NCBI GenBank assembly: GCA_028023455.1
Contig: JAQFVV010006200.1
Coordinates: 1,065,238 to 1,129,237, forward strand
DNA: 64,000 bases
DNA from: Epiperipatus broadwayi
Taxonomy: Eukaryota > Onychophora > Udeonychophora > Euonychophora > Peripatidae
Reading direction: 5' to 3'
The notes beneath the pieces are model-generated. The model saw only the letters and a program-made list of their open reading frames with translations. It searched no databases and was not told the origin of the DNA. Both the position numbers and the translations under genes were made by a program. Shown piece after piece: positions 1-12,302 of this stretch; positions within the stretch are counted from its first letter, which is position 1, and every line of letters begins with the position of its first letter.

Positions 1-1819
1 CTGGATGCATACACACACATTCATTGCAACCAAAAATTGTTATAATTATAACATAATAGCATTAGAAACATGCTACAAAGCCCTAATGTGTATCAAAAAT
101 TTATTGTAAACATATTCTTCAATACTGGGTTTCAGAGATTTAAAAAGTTTAATATATGATTGAGAAGATTTTGAAGGTTCAATTTTAATACATACATGTA
201 GAAAGGTTTCATTACTGAAGTTTTCTAATTAACAGTTATGATAAATCAATTTTTTCATTATGTTTCATAGATTGTAATAAATTCATGACCAGTTTTATAT
301 ATCCTTTAAAGAAGTTCCACTTCATTTCTTATTATCATATATCTTTATTCTATTACTTTTCCTCATTTTATATTGAGTAATACAAAAAAACATATGATTT
401 TAGTTTAAAATATCATTCAAATTGTCATATATGACTAAACAATTAAAGCTGCCTCTCTATAAATTTCTTCAATAAATTTTCTCTCCAATTTATCCCTTTT
501 GTACAAATTTTTTTATTGAAAATTTCCAATAATTTTTGTACCATGTTTTTTTCAAATGCCAAGATTTTTTTCCATTGACATCTTGTACATTTATCACCAT
601 GTAATAATGCATGAGTATATATATATATTCAATACATGCAATTTATTTCAAGGGTATTATTCAATATATATATATATATAGCTTGTTTCAGCCATGCGAT
701 AGTTTGTCATGATCTGGCTATACTTTTCTTTTCTTTTGGCAATCAAAATTATTAATAGTTATACAAAATGTTCTAGGTTGCCTAATTAATTTCCATCAAC
801 TTTGACTTTTCTCATTTTTTCGTTCCTTAGCACCATTGCTGCTATTTAACTATGTTAATTTACAATCCATATTTATTCTGCTTTCTCATTTAATGTCTTT
901 AATAGGAATTTCAGTGTTTTTAAAATCTTCTTCAATAATTAATATATCATTTACATATATAATTTATTTTCACATACTGATATTTTATTGCACTTTTTAA
1001 AGTTTTCAATTACTTCTTCCAGGTGTGTGATAAATATACTTGGAGAGATTAATTTCACTCTCTTATGCCTAATTATATAAAAGCTTTTCATATTGATAGT
1101 TTTTAAAATTGATATGCTTAATAAGAGTATGCTTTAATTCATTTACATTCTGCCTTAAATATTTTTCAATTATTGGCATGCATAATATTTCCCAATATTG
1201 GTGAGTGCTGAATGCATTATGGTCAAAGCTACTAATAAATAAACAGACTTAGCAGGCTAGACATAATTCTTTGAATCATCTTACTGCTGATCATGTAAGT
1301 TGCATTAATTTTGTTTATCACAATATTTATATTTTCACAACATACTTATTACACATTATGATATGAAAATATTAAAAAAGTATTAGGCAATATTAATCTT
1401 TAACTGAGGTTTAAGGTTTATGTCTATGCTAGAGATAATCTCTAGTTTAGTAAATGATTAATAATAATCATTACTGTATTTATCTGCAGTGGATGGTTTC
1501 AAAGTTATGAGTGCAGTGAGTTTGACAGTTGTAAATAAAAATGTAGCAACGAAATAATTAACAAAAGTCAAGTTTGATGGGAAAAGATTCTTAATAGTCT
1601 GAAAAGTTTCATATGATATTTTGTTATATATATTGCAGAGACTTTTATTATATGGTGAAACTGAACTGATTTCAGATGCATATAGCTGTCTAGTTTGTTT
1701 AGCTGGATTTGAAGATATTTACATATCTGAAAAATTCATGCTTTCAAACTGATAGAAACATGTTTCATAAATGCTAATTGTAGAGTTAGTATTTAGATCT
1801 AGTTTCTAGTTCTTCCTAC
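1..1819. other. AT-rich spacer, no gene seen
   Basis: No open frame of useful length and no recognisable protein similarity. Short (TA)n runs lie near 616-631 and 663-681. The base composition is the same as in the other spacers of the window. I see no repeat shared with the rest of the window. Confidence 0.6.
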
Positions 1820-1864
1820 CCTTCACTGAGGTGAGCCAACTAGCTCGAAACCATGGTCTGAAGG
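1820..1864 (+). ncRNA. Hammerhead-ribozyme-like motif, type I, palindromic stem III
   Basis: Stem I is CCTTCA (1820-1825) pairing with TGAAGG (1859-1864), six perfect pairs. The first core strand is CTGAGGT (1826-1832), where the hammerhead consensus is CTGANGA, so the last A is replaced by T. Stem II is GAGC/GCTC closing a six-base loop. Then come GAA (1847-1849), the palindrome ACCATGGT (1850-1857) and C1858, giving a GTC cleavage triplet. Stem III could form between two molecules through the palindrome. The geometry matches the short-stem-III hammerheads of Penelope-like elements and retrozymes. The core substitution may make it inactive. The surrounding 1.79-1.99 kb is probably a relic of a carrier repeat, but I found no second copy and no target duplication. 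Confidence 0.6.
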
Positions 1865-1989
1865 TTGGAGACAATGAAAGAGATATTGAATTCCATCTCT
1901 CTCAGCGTTTATGTAAACAAAAGCTTGTTAGGAGCTATTGGTAAAGCTCCATCTAGTGATCATAAAATGCAAGCTAAGAGCAAGTTACG

Positions 1990-3248
1990 GAATTTATAAC
2001 TTGTTTTGTTTATCATATATATATATATATATCACATGTATGTGTTTGGCATTTCTAAAAAAAATATGTCTGCATAATACAAACATTCTCAATGCATTTA
2101 TTAATATTACATACTTGTCATTTATAATAATCACCTATTAATGTAAGATTTGCAATGAAATTAGAATTATCTGCACTTTACATAATGTCCATTTAATATT
2201 ATATGATATTTTTGAGAATATTCTAAAAATACAATGTGTGATAATATATTCACACTTTAAAATTAAATATATCACATGAATCAATAGAAGCAAACCTCTA
2301 GTCTATCTGATGAGATCATGTTTTGGCTGAAATTTTTGTAGAATATCTGTTTATTTTACATTAATACATGATTAATGATGTTAAAATGTTTACATTACAC
2401 CATAGGGAAGCACTCAAATTATTTTGTAATTTAGTTACATATATATCTGATAGAACTATCCAAAATGTCAGAATTATATAGTATTAATTATAATATTCAT
2501 ATTAATCATAAGAACACACACATACACAGAGTTTGCACAATAAATTTCTACTTTATATCTCTGAGCACAAATAAATTTAACAAAATGAAACAGCTACTAT
2601 TCTGTAGTCTGTATGAAAATCTTGAAAAATGTATTCTTTTACGGAAACTATTGAAGAAATTAATAATCATATGCGGATATTAAATAACAATTATTGCCAA
2701 CTTTGGTAGGTAATGGAACTAACTGTAAATAAGTTTTTTCACAGTAGATTTTATTGAATGTTAAACTTTTTTTTAAAAATCCAGATGATAGATTACTTAT
2801 TAGAATTTGAGGCACTATAGATATTATGAAAATAAATTTTGCAATATATTATTATTCATAATATATGACATCATCAAATTAGTTATCAAATTACTAATAA
2901 AGTCATATTTGTTTATAATAAGCAATCATGAAAGTAAAAAATAGCATAACCTTATCAATATAAAATTACCAATAATTCCACACAATGTAAGTAATAACAT
3001 TCTATATACTATTAGACTATTATTTTGATTCTGTTGCTTGGTTTAAAAAAAAAAATATGGCTTCATAATTTAAAATTCTTTTACTTAGACAAATAATTCC
3101 CAACTTGGAGTACCACAGAAGACAAATTAAAACATTTAGGAATAAGTTAAAAAATTGATAATGCTGAAAAAAATACACAAATCAAAATAGTTTTTTTTTT
3201 TTTTTTTACGAAGTATGAATCCATTATATGTTTTAATGCTGAATGTAA
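1990..3248. other. AT-rich spacer, no gene seen
   Basis: Only low-complexity sequence: (AT)n near 2015-2032, poly-A at 3042-3055 and poly-T at 3190-3207. Short open frames here have no recognisable features and codon content no different from the surrounding spacer. Confidence 0.6.
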
Positions 3249-3262
3249 ATATATATGAACTT

Positions 3263-3447
3263 AATAAACAGGCAAAAACTCTCCATATAGTAGTGCCACC
3301 TTGTGCTAACCAGAGTAATCAATGGATGCCAGAAGGCTTGTGCATAAAATGGTTAGCACAAGGTGGCACTACTATATGGAGAGTTTTTGCCTGTTTACTA
3401 ACAGTTATGTGCTAGCATGAGATGGTGATCATGTGATGTTTAGTGGT
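3263..3447 (+). mobile_element. Family A insertion, copy A1 (perfect 47-bp inverted repeat)
   Basis: Positions 3266-3312 are the exact reverse complement of 3350-3396 (47 of 47 bases) around a 37-base spacer. A 3' tail at 3397-3447 ends with the family sequence GATCATGTGATGTTTAGTGG. The insertion is bounded by a 14-bp direct repeat, ATATATATGAACTT, at 3249-3262 and 3448-3461, which I read as a target-site duplication. It is the shortest A copy and lacks the hammerhead-like region. The perfect arms mean either a young insertion or an arm made by copying the other during integration. An open frame crosses it but has no protein meaning. Confidence 0.8.
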
Positions 3448-3461
3448 ATATATATGAACTT

Positions 3462-4383
3462 CCTAATCACCTTATCATTTATACATTATCTTTTAATCCC
3501 ATTTGAAGTAACAGTAACTACATTAATTTTGAACATTTAGTTAATGTGAAAGATATAATTTTTAGAGACTATCATAAAATATGTGTGTAATAAAAAGTTG
3601 GTAATACTGATCTAGATTATTATATTGAACCTGTATTTTTAACTTAATAATTATTTATGTCTAAAAGTTTAAGACAGTACCTCTATTTGTATTTATATGT
3701 TGGCTAAATGTCATCATCATAAACCTTCAGACAAACAATGACCTCTAGTGTCTTTTAATCAGTAACTGAAATACCCAATTGAGACTAGTAGGTCTTCCAT
3801 AAATGCATTTTTAAATCTTTGATTTTAACCAGATTATGTTCACACTGCACAAGCAGTACTAATATAACTGTTATAATTGTAGTTTTATGAGACAATAGCA
3901 ATCCAAAATCAATGCATAGCTTATATCATGCCAAACTGACATCTAGACTAGGTTTATAAAAGATTAATAATAGGAAATGGTTTGCTTTATAAAATGTATA
4001 TTAAGCTCATGTTATTGGTATCCATTGTATTCCTTAGTTTTTATCATTGTAAACTATAAATTATGTTCTTAGAAATATTCTGCATTATGCTATTATATAT
4101 ATATATTACTGATATAAATTGACATCATGTTTAACTATATTGTGCAAATTTACTATAGCATAAATCAATTGAAAATTATATGTTATAAATTTAAATAAAC
4201 ATGTTAAACATAATTATAATTCTATCAGAGCTTATCACAATTAATTTCCTGTCCTAGCAATTAAAACTGTAACAACAGTAAAAAAAATAATTTATATGAC
4301 AGTGAGTATTAACTTGGGGAAAGGTCACTAGAGTCATAACTAGTTTGCATTTCTGTTGATTATGTGAAATGCGCAATTATTTT
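3462..4383. other. AT-rich spacer, no gene seen
   Basis: No repeat family or protein similarity recognised. It ends at the GATC/GATA array. Confidence 0.55.
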
Positions 4384-5400
<1,017 letters not shown>

Positions 5401-5414
5401 AACATCACAACATT
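5401..5414 (+). repeat. Target-site duplication, left copy
   Basis: AACATCACAACATT here recurs exactly at 7955-7968, bracketing the LINE. Part of the right copy resembles the element's own ACATC-rich 3' tail, so the true duplication could be a few bases shorter. Confidence 0.65.
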
Positions 5415-7954
5415 TTAGCATATAATAATGATGTATGATGCAGCTCCTCGTCAGATATCCATACAGTAAATAAGTCAATCATGGTTTGGGGGAGGAAGTA
5501 GTCATCTTTTATGATAAAGAAAGTGAAAATGATATTAATGCTAAATGGAGAAAGTACTTAGAAAAGAAGAAGTTGGCTAAAATGGATAATTATAGAGAGA
5601 GGATGAAGTTAAATAGTAAATTGTTGGAGGATATTAATAAAAGTGAAAGAGATGGGAGTAAAAAATTTTGGAATTAGATTAAAAGGAGAAATGTAGGGGA
5701 AAGAGAGATAGTATTAATAGATGATGAGGGAATAGAGGGTAGCTCTAGAGAAGAGGTAGAGAGAATCTTAAATAGATATGTAATGAATATAGAAAAGATG
5801 TTAGATGTGAAGGAAGTAGTGATAGAAAAAATGAAAGCAGTTTGTAATGGGAATATTAGGTTCACAAAAAATGAATCGAATGAGGCGGGAAAGAGATTGA
5901 AAAGTGGAAAGGTGAGAGGTTTAGATGGATGGGCAGCAGAAATGGTAATGAATTTAGGGCACAGAGCAAAAGCAAAGTTATTATCATGTTTTAATAAAAT
6001 GGCACAGAAGACAGTTTTTCCGGTTAGTTGGAGTAATACAAGAATAAGATTATTATTTAAAGGGAAGGGTAAGGATCATAGAAAGTTAAATAATTATAGA
6101 CCAATAGCGGTAACATCAGTTTTATATAAAGTTTTCTCATATATGGTAGCTGGAAGAGTTGTAAAATGGATGGAAGAGAATAATGTTGTGGGGGAAATGC
6201 AAGGAGGTTTTAAAACAGATAGGCGTATAGGAGATAGTTTGTTTGTAGTTACATTATGGAGATGAGTAGGAATTCAGGTAGATCGTTATATATGAGTTTT
6301 ATAGATGTAGAGAAAGCATATGATAGAGTAAATAGAAATAGATTATGGGTAAGGTTAGCCAGTTTGGGTATGGATGAAGCTTTAGTAAATATTATTAAGA
6401 AATTATATGAAAATAATTATTATACTTACCAGTTAGGGGATATAGAATCAGTTAAAGTTAAAAATGGGGTGGAATTAAGGCAAGAATGCCCTATGTCACC
6501 TATTTTGTTTTTGTTGTTTTTGAGTGAAATGGAGAAAGCAATAGAAAGACTAGGAAGAGGGGTAGAGATACCATTTATAGGTGGCAAGGAAATATATATT
6601 TTGTCGGGTCTTTTTTTTGCAGATGATATCTTTTTGTTTGCAGAAAGAAGAGAAGATATGGAAATTATGTTGAGGACATGTGCAAGGGTGGGTAAAGAGA
6701 TGGGGATTAAATTTAGTGAAGAAAAATCAAATATAATGATGGTTAATACTGGGGAAAGAGAAGATATAGAATTTTTATTGGGGGATATAAAGTTAAGTGT
6801 GGTGGATAGATATAGGTATTTGGGAATCTTCATATGTAATCAGGAAAATTGCTTGGATGAATGGGAGAAAAAATTGATAAATGAAGCAAAGAAAAGAAAG
6901 GGTTTGGTAAAGAAACTAACAGCATTTTCTTATAATAAATATGATGTAGCTAGAATAGTATGGAAGGGAGTTGCAGTAGCAGGTTTAACATATGGTAATG
7001 ATGCATTATGTGTTAGTAAAAGGGTTTTAGATTATTTAGAGAAAGCTCAAAGGGAAGTAGGAAGACATGTGTTAGATGCAGAGATGTGGACAGCAAAGGA
7101 GGCAATTCAAGGAGAAATGGGATGGTCACGTTTTTACATGAGAGATGCAAAAGTAAAATGAAAATGTTTGTTAGGTTGCAGTTTATGGATAGTAAAAGAA
7201 TAGCAAAAATAGTGTTCAATTGGGTTATGAGTAAAGGGCAGGTAACAAGATGGGTGAGAAAGGTAATGTGGTATGCGAAAGATTTGGATAAAGAATTTAT
7301 ATCAGTATACTTGTATAAAAGGTGGGATGATTGTGTTAGGAGGATTGTTGAGTGTTATAGTGGTAAGGAATGGGATAAAAGAATAGAAGCATTAATAAAA
7401 AATAGGGAGTTGGAGAGATGGAGAACTAGTATGGAGGGTAAGAAGAGTTTAAATATATATATATATAGAAGTAAATGGAATATTGGATGCGAGTTAATTT
7501 ATGATAATAGTAAGGAAAGTAGTTTATTATTTAAGGCTTGAATGGGATCTTTAGCAACAAGAGAATATACATGTAAATGGAAAACCATGGACAATTTAGT
7601 GTGCAGATTGTGTAAGGAAAGTATAGAAAATATTAGGCACCTGTTGATTGAATGTGAATGCTTGAAAGCAGAAAGGGTACAGATAATGAAGTTATGGGAG
7701 GATAGACATGAACAAAGTGACTATACAGAAAGTGAGTTATTAGTTTTTATGTTGGGTTTGCGAAGAGTTAAGGGGGATTTAGATATAAAGGCCATAGAAT
7801 TGACAAAGTTTATGTTGTGGAAATGGGATGGGGCAGAATATGGGAAGACTTAAGAGTGGGAAATGGAGAATAAAATGGCTAACAGGTTTATCTGGGCGTA
7901 ATTGCTGAGATATTCTTGACTTCGTTTAAGGAGAAGCCAATTACATCACATCAC
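5415..7954 (+). mobile_element. APE-type LINE, 5'-truncated copy (family L)
   Basis: A non-LTR retrotransposon copy keeping the reverse transcriptase, the C-terminal region and the 3' UTR. It lacks the endonuclease, which is visible in the longer minus-strand copy at 40.2-45 kb. The 3' end has a conserved segment, CTTCGTTTAAGGAGAAGCC, followed by an ACATCACATCAC-type simple tail. The same ending is seen in the pieces at 10.4, 10.6, 26.1 and 40.2 kb. Flanking 14-bp duplications support target-primed insertion. The coding region has stops and at least two frameshifts, so the copy is dead. I cannot fix the clade without a tree. Confidence 0.85.
5486..7853 (+). pseudogene. LINE ORF2 remnant: reverse transcriptase and C-terminal zinc finger
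   Basis: The reading frame is broken as follows: a stop at 5678 (probably TGG to TAG), a frameshift near 6250, a second near 7130-7160, and a stop at 7539-7541 where the copy at 10.05 kb has CGA. Visible RT landmarks are the finger region with NYRPIA (about 6095), MQGGF (about 6197), FIDVEKAYDRVNR with the first catalytic Asp (about 6298-6336), RQECPMSPILF (about 6478; the minus-strand copy has RQGCPMSPILF), and FADDIFLFAE (about 6617), the catalytic DD pair. The C-terminal CxxC...H...C motif CRLC...HLLIEC lies at about 7602-7655 and is typical of APE-type LINEs. In an intact element the product would nick the target and copy the element RNA at the nick. The endonuclease is missing here. Confidence 0.85.
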
Positions 7955-7968
7955 AACATCACAACATT
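7955..7968 (+). repeat. Target-site duplication, right copy
   Basis: AACATCACAACATT, identical to 5401-5414, directly after the LINE tail. Confidence 0.65.
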
Positions 7969-8552
7969 GAAATGTCTGTTTTGTTTTTCATAAGATCAAC
8001 CTAATTGAACAAAATTCCGTTTTCTTTGGACAAGCATCTTTTTTAAAACTTAAATTGAAAAGCTTCCAAAATATTGCATATTTACTTTCTATTAAGACTT
8101 AAAAAAATATTTATTGGATGACCAATTTTATTTATTTTAACCATGAAAAATGTCTAATGCTTGGTAAAGTTGATGATAAAAGAAAATGATGATAAAAGTT
8201 GAGGTAGATAGATTTCTTTAACTTCATGAATATAGCATTGAAGAGCCTAAAAAGTAAACGTATGAAGTCATTCTAGAAACCAGCAGAATCAGCGATGATT
8301 TGTTTATGTCTAGTAATAATAATCTTACTGTTGCTGTTGAGCATATATATCTTCTCTCATTTCCTTCTGATTCTTTTCAAAGTAAAAAAAACCCCTGAAA
8401 GATTGTCAGTAATGACCTAGACAAGTTTCAACTACTTCAAATAGATGAAAATGTAAAATATAAAATTAATCAGAGAATAAAATTTGAGTGAAGTGGGATT
8501 TTTTTATTTATTTAAAAAAAAAGCCTATATGTTTGGAGGAAAAAAAGTGTTT
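7969..8552. other. AT-rich spacer, no gene seen
   Basis: No protein or repeat similarity recognised up to the RTE-like fragment. Confidence 0.5.
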
Positions 8553-8760
8553 TGTTCTATTTGTGCTTACTTATGAATGTGAAACTTGGACGCATAATAG
8601 AAAATCAATATAGACTTCAAATGATGCAATTAACTATGGAGAGATGAATATTGGAAATAATAAGGAGAGATCAAAAGAAAAATTTATGAATGAGAGAATA
8701 TTCAGGCATTATTGATATCATTAAAAAAATTAAGAAGCTACATATCTTGACAGAAGAGAT
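8553..8760 (+). pseudogene. RTE-like LINE fragment, decayed copy (family R)
   Basis: Translation gives pieces matching the better copy at 53.3-54.1 kb: LTYECETWT, then a TMER region, then RRDQKKN and a DIIKKIKKL segment, with several stops. This is the region after the RT catalytic core. No 3' tail is preserved. The copy is older than the one at 53.3 kb. Confidence 0.6.
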
Positions 8761-9034
8761 AACAGGATTATATTTTCTGGTACTTACAATTATATCAAAT
8801 GTTAACAGAATAGATAGCAATAATTATCTTTATCCCCCAGTTTAGAGAAACTACGTAATCATTTTACCAATTAACATTTGGTGACCTATTGGTTTAACTT
8901 ATAACCAGGTTTATTATGCTAAGGCTTACAAATCTAATATTTCAATTTAGTTAACTTCATCATATAAAATTTGCCACAATTAGATTTAAATGGATAAGGA
9001 AATCGTACAGAGCCCAACTCAATAGTGCTTAATC

Positions 9035-9630
9035 GCCAGGATACAAATTTACTGCTCATATTCCTGGGTATCCATACATCCTGTTTTTTCCCAGATTTGT
9101 CCCGGTATTAGCTCTCTTGTCCAGGTTTTCTTAGTCATTCACTTTTAATTTCATATTTATTTTTTATAAATTAATATTTACTTATGTAATATTTTATAAT
9201 TAATTTAGTGGTTAATTTTCTCCCCATTAATTTCGTACGTTTTAATTTGAAAATTTAATTTAATAATAATAAAAAAGACATGCTCCAGAGTTTGTAAGAA
9301 TTTCAACGTCAGACCTGCAAGAGACAGAATCGAACCCTACGCACTTCTGATCCCAAGCCGGACGCTCTACCAACTATACCAGCAAGAACAGGATTTCTTC
9401 TGGAGGTTAATATATGTATACAAACAATTCTTTTTTGTTTTTGCTTATATTACGAAATAATAAGTATATTGTTAGTAATGTAAATGTGATTATATGTTTT
9501 ATGATTTTTTTTAAGTTTTATACTAAAATATACAATAATCTGCTAAGAAGTTGTTGTTGTGGTTCAGTGAAAGTATGGACATCTAAATAATTACAGAATA
9601 TAAAAACGGATTGTAATTTTTTCCATTTAT
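9035..9630 (+). repeat. Dispersed repeat family C, copy 1, interrupted by a tRNA-like insertion
   Basis: Segments such as CCCAGATTTGTCCCGGT, CTCTTGTCC and TATTTTATAATTAATTT occur in the same order at 28.06-28.56 kb. Homology resumes after about 9475 (GTAATGTAAATGTGA...). The 9250-9475 interval is absent from the other copy, which therefore acts as an empty site. No coding capacity is visible. The CCC/GTCCC-rich start looks like the end of a DNA transposon, but I cannot show terminal inverted repeats. Confidence 0.6.
9310..9390 (-). repeat. tRNA-derived SINE-like segment or tRNA pseudogene
   Basis: On the minus strand a good internal promoter A box (TAGTTGGTAGAGCG) is followed about 45 bases later by a B box (GGTTCGATTCT), with an anticodon-loop-like CTTGGGA between them. 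The acceptor and T stems do not pair well, so this is not a functional tRNA. It lies inside the interval inserted into repeat family C. Confidence 0.5.
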
Positions 9631-9989
9631 GATTGATCTGTTTATTTTATTGGCTTTTTTTTTCCTATTCTACTAATCAGATTGTTATTCTGTCAAAGTT
9701 TTTTCCGGCCTATAATAATTCACATATAAAAAACAATAATCAAAAGTCTTACAATTGCATTGCAATATTAATAAGATTCATAATTATTACTAGCATATTA
9801 TTTTTTTAAATCAATTATTAAAATATTTTACATTATTATTATTTTTTTAAAATTAGAATTTATTGGTCAATTAGAATTACAAGATGAATACAATATATGT
9901 TTCTGGTGGTTAAGCTTTTTACATTATTATTGATTTACTTTAAGAAAATGTAAACAACCCCAATAGAGGTCAGCACCAACAATAAGGGG

Positions 9990-10470
9990 GATTTGGATGC
10001 GAGTTAATTTATGGTAATAGTAAGGAAAGTAGTTTATTGTTTAAGACTCGAACGGGATCTTTAGCAACAAGAGAATATACATGTAAATGGAAAACTATGG
10101 GTAATTTGGTGTGCAAATTGTGTAAGGAAGGTATAGAAAATATTAGGTATCTGTTGATCGAATGTAAATGCTTGAAAGCAGAAAGGGTACAGATAATGAA
10201 GTTATGGGAGAATAGGTATGAACAAAGTGACTATACAGAAAGTGAGTTATTGGTTTTTATGCTGGGTTTGTGAAAAGATAAGAGGGATTTAGATATAAAG
10301 GCCATAGAGTTGACAAAGTTTATGTTGTGGAAATGGGATGGGGCAGAATGTGGGGAGACTTAGATTGGGGAATGGAAAATAAAGTGGCTAACAGGTTTAT
10401 CTGGGCATAATTGCTGAGATATTCTTGACTTCGTTTAAGGAGAAGCCAAAATACATCACATCACATTACA
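9990..10470 (+). pseudogene. LINE family L, 3' fragment
   Basis: Corresponds to about 7485-7950 of the larger copy with about 90% identity by eye. An open frame at 10037-10273 covers the C-terminal zinc finger (CKLC...H/Y...C). It keeps the sense codon that became a stop in the 7.5-kb copy, but has its own TGA at 10271. Ends with the conserved 3' UTR and an ACATCACATCAC tail. Confidence 0.85.
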
Positions 10471-10600
10471 TTAGATATAAAGGCCATAGAGTTGACAAAG
10501 ATTATGTTGTGGAAATGGGATAGTTTCTCTGGACATAATTCCTGAGAGATTCTTGACTTCGTTTAAGGAGAAGCTACAGTACATCACATCACATCATTTT
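10471..10600 (+). pseudogene. LINE family L, short second 3' end in tandem
   Basis: A shortened repeat of the last part of the LINE (AGATATAAAGGCCATAGAG ... TTCGTTTAAGGAGAAGC, then ACATCACATCACATCA), with an internal deletion of about 90 bases, directly follows the previous tail. This could be a second insertion into the first tail or a local duplication. Confidence 0.75.
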
Positions 10601-11413
10601 TTTAAAAAAAATTCTATTTGATGAAATTGAAATGACATTTACGAAATTATTTCAAATAAACTAAAAGCTACTGAAAAAAATATACAATAGCAAAGCTCTC
10701 AATAATAACTTTTCTGATTGTTCCATTTTAAAAAACTTACAACTTTTAACTTCTAAAAATCGCTATAAAATGTATGATTATCAGAGAAATCATGTTTTTA
10801 TCAATTTTTTATAAAGCAACAGCTGTATTCAAAATACAAAACATATGATATTGAAAATCAAAAAATAATAATGGGTAAAATCTTAATAGCTAAAGATATT
10901 ATTTGACTTTGCTATCTATTAAAAATGATACTATATCATGATGACATCACATGACCAACGAGCCATCATATTATCTTTATTTATATCTTACTATTCATTA
11001 CGCCACCTAGTGTTATCCAGACATCTGCCTAAACCAAAAAACATTATTTTTTTCAATGTGAGACTATTTGCGCGCATAGTTACATAGATCTGAAACCAAT
11101 CAGAGTTTCAACTATAATACTTAATCTATTCATTTCAATAATAAATTTAACTTATAAACTTCCTCAATATTATAAATAAAATACGGTTCTATCAAAATAA
11201 CCAATATAATTATAAAATTCTCAACATGAGACGTTCAGTAAGGTACACTGACCTAAACTTTGAGAATACATCCCTAAAAATACATTCCCAATGGCATAAA
11301 AATATTACTCCACCAAATTCACATAACAAAGCTACCATGTAATACTCTCATGTCTTAGACACACACATATAATAATCCTAAAGTATGATTTATAAGTTTA
11401 TCATAGAAATAAC
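10601..11413. other. AT-rich spacer, no gene seen
   Basis: No recognised repeat. One slightly GC-richer stretch near 10930-11030 has no open frame. Confidence 0.5.
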
Positions 11414-11426
11414 AAATTACTTAATA

Positions 11427-11724
11427 ACTGAAACACAGGCTTAATATATACCATGTGTCTATATATGCAATATAGTGTATATGAGCACAGACTTTCACAT
11501 GACCCACCACTCTCCACTCTATCTAATAACACTGATACACTCAAGCACATATAGGTGTGGGAGATGATAATCTGGACCAACTGATGATTGCTGGTTTAGC
11601 ATGAAATACGTATATTGGTGATTATTTATCTTTTCAGCATATGTGTGCTTGAGTGTATCAGTGTTATTAGATAGAGTGGACAGTGGTGGGTCATGTGAAA
11701 TTCTGTGCTCATATACCCTATAAT
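11427..11724 (+). mobile_element. Family B insertion, copy B1, with near-complete hammerhead
   Basis: Two inverted arms (about 11475-11552 and 11640-11715) flank a central unique part holding the ribozyme-like motif at 11576-11619. The outer sequence is TATATGAGCACAGACTTTCA and its complement. A 13-bp direct repeat AAATTACTTAATA at 11414-11426 and 11725-11737 marks the insertion. No coding sequence. The left arm copies only the region 3' of the ribozyme, so it looks like a partial second cDNA laid down in inverted orientation. Confidence 0.8.
11576..11619 (+). ncRNA. Hammerhead-ribozyme-like motif in B1
   Basis: Stem I is ACCAA (11576-11580) with TTGGT (11615-11619), five pairs. Core CTGATGA (11581-11587) is exact. 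Stem II is TTGCT/AGCAT around loop GGTTT, with a T-T mismatch at the base pair next to the core, which is normally G-C. GAA (11603-11605) is followed by the palindrome ATACGTAT (11606-11613) and A11614, an acceptable H17 cleavage base. Stem III can only form between two copies because the palindrome has no loop. Among family B copies this is the most complete with a permitted cleavage base. Confidence 0.7.
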
Positions 11725-11979
11725 AAATTACTTAATATTCCTTTAATAAAATATTAACTAATAATTTTACAGATCATCTTTCAATAAGAAATTTACAATT
11801 CTCCAAAATAATAATAATCTCAGATTCATTTCTAACAAACTAATAACAAAATGAATGAATTAATTAACACTCTGTAGTTAAATATGATGAGGGATTTTAC
11901 ATGATATCTAACTACTCTTTCAAAATAATAACAACAATATGCAACTAAAATAACTTAATGACTTTCAACATTAAAACTA

Positions 11980-12289
11980 AACATCACATGATCACCATTT
12001 TTTATACTTGCTCATAACTGTTGTTAACACAGACAAAACTCTCCATACAGCAGTGCCACTCAATGCAAGCCAGAGTAATCAATGGATGCCAGAAGGCTTG
12101 TGTATAAAATCCCTATCTAGTGCCTGCTCATCCAATATCCTCACTGCAAAAGCCACAAGCTAGAAACTAGTCTGGGGATATTGAATGAGTAGGCACTAGA
12201 TAGAGATTTTATGCACAAGCCTTCTGGCATCCATTGATTATTCTGGCTTGCAGTGAGTGGCAATATGTATAGAGAATTTTGCCTGTTTT
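11980..12289 (+). mobile_element. Family A insertion, copy A2
   Basis: Arms of about 105 bases (about 12033-12137 and 12178-12285) are inverted repeats of each other: CAAAACTCTCCATA and GCCAGAAGGCTTGTG on the left, their complements on the right. The centre (12140-12177) has the ribozyme 3' half intact (GAAACTAGTCTGGGG), but the CTGATGA strand is replaced by CTGCAAA, so the motif is dead. A 13-bp direct repeat AACATTAAAACTA at 11967-11979 and 12290-12302 bounds it. Confidence 0.8.
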
Positions 12290-12302
12290 AACATTAAAAC
12301 TA

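Noticed and set aside
3215-3415. 66-codon open frame
   Set aside because: Runs through the palindromic family A insertion; the two arms are complementary and the frame has no coding bias.
9310-9390. Functional tRNA gene on the minus strand
   Set aside because: A and B boxes are good but acceptor and T stems do not pair, and the segment is inserted in a repeat.
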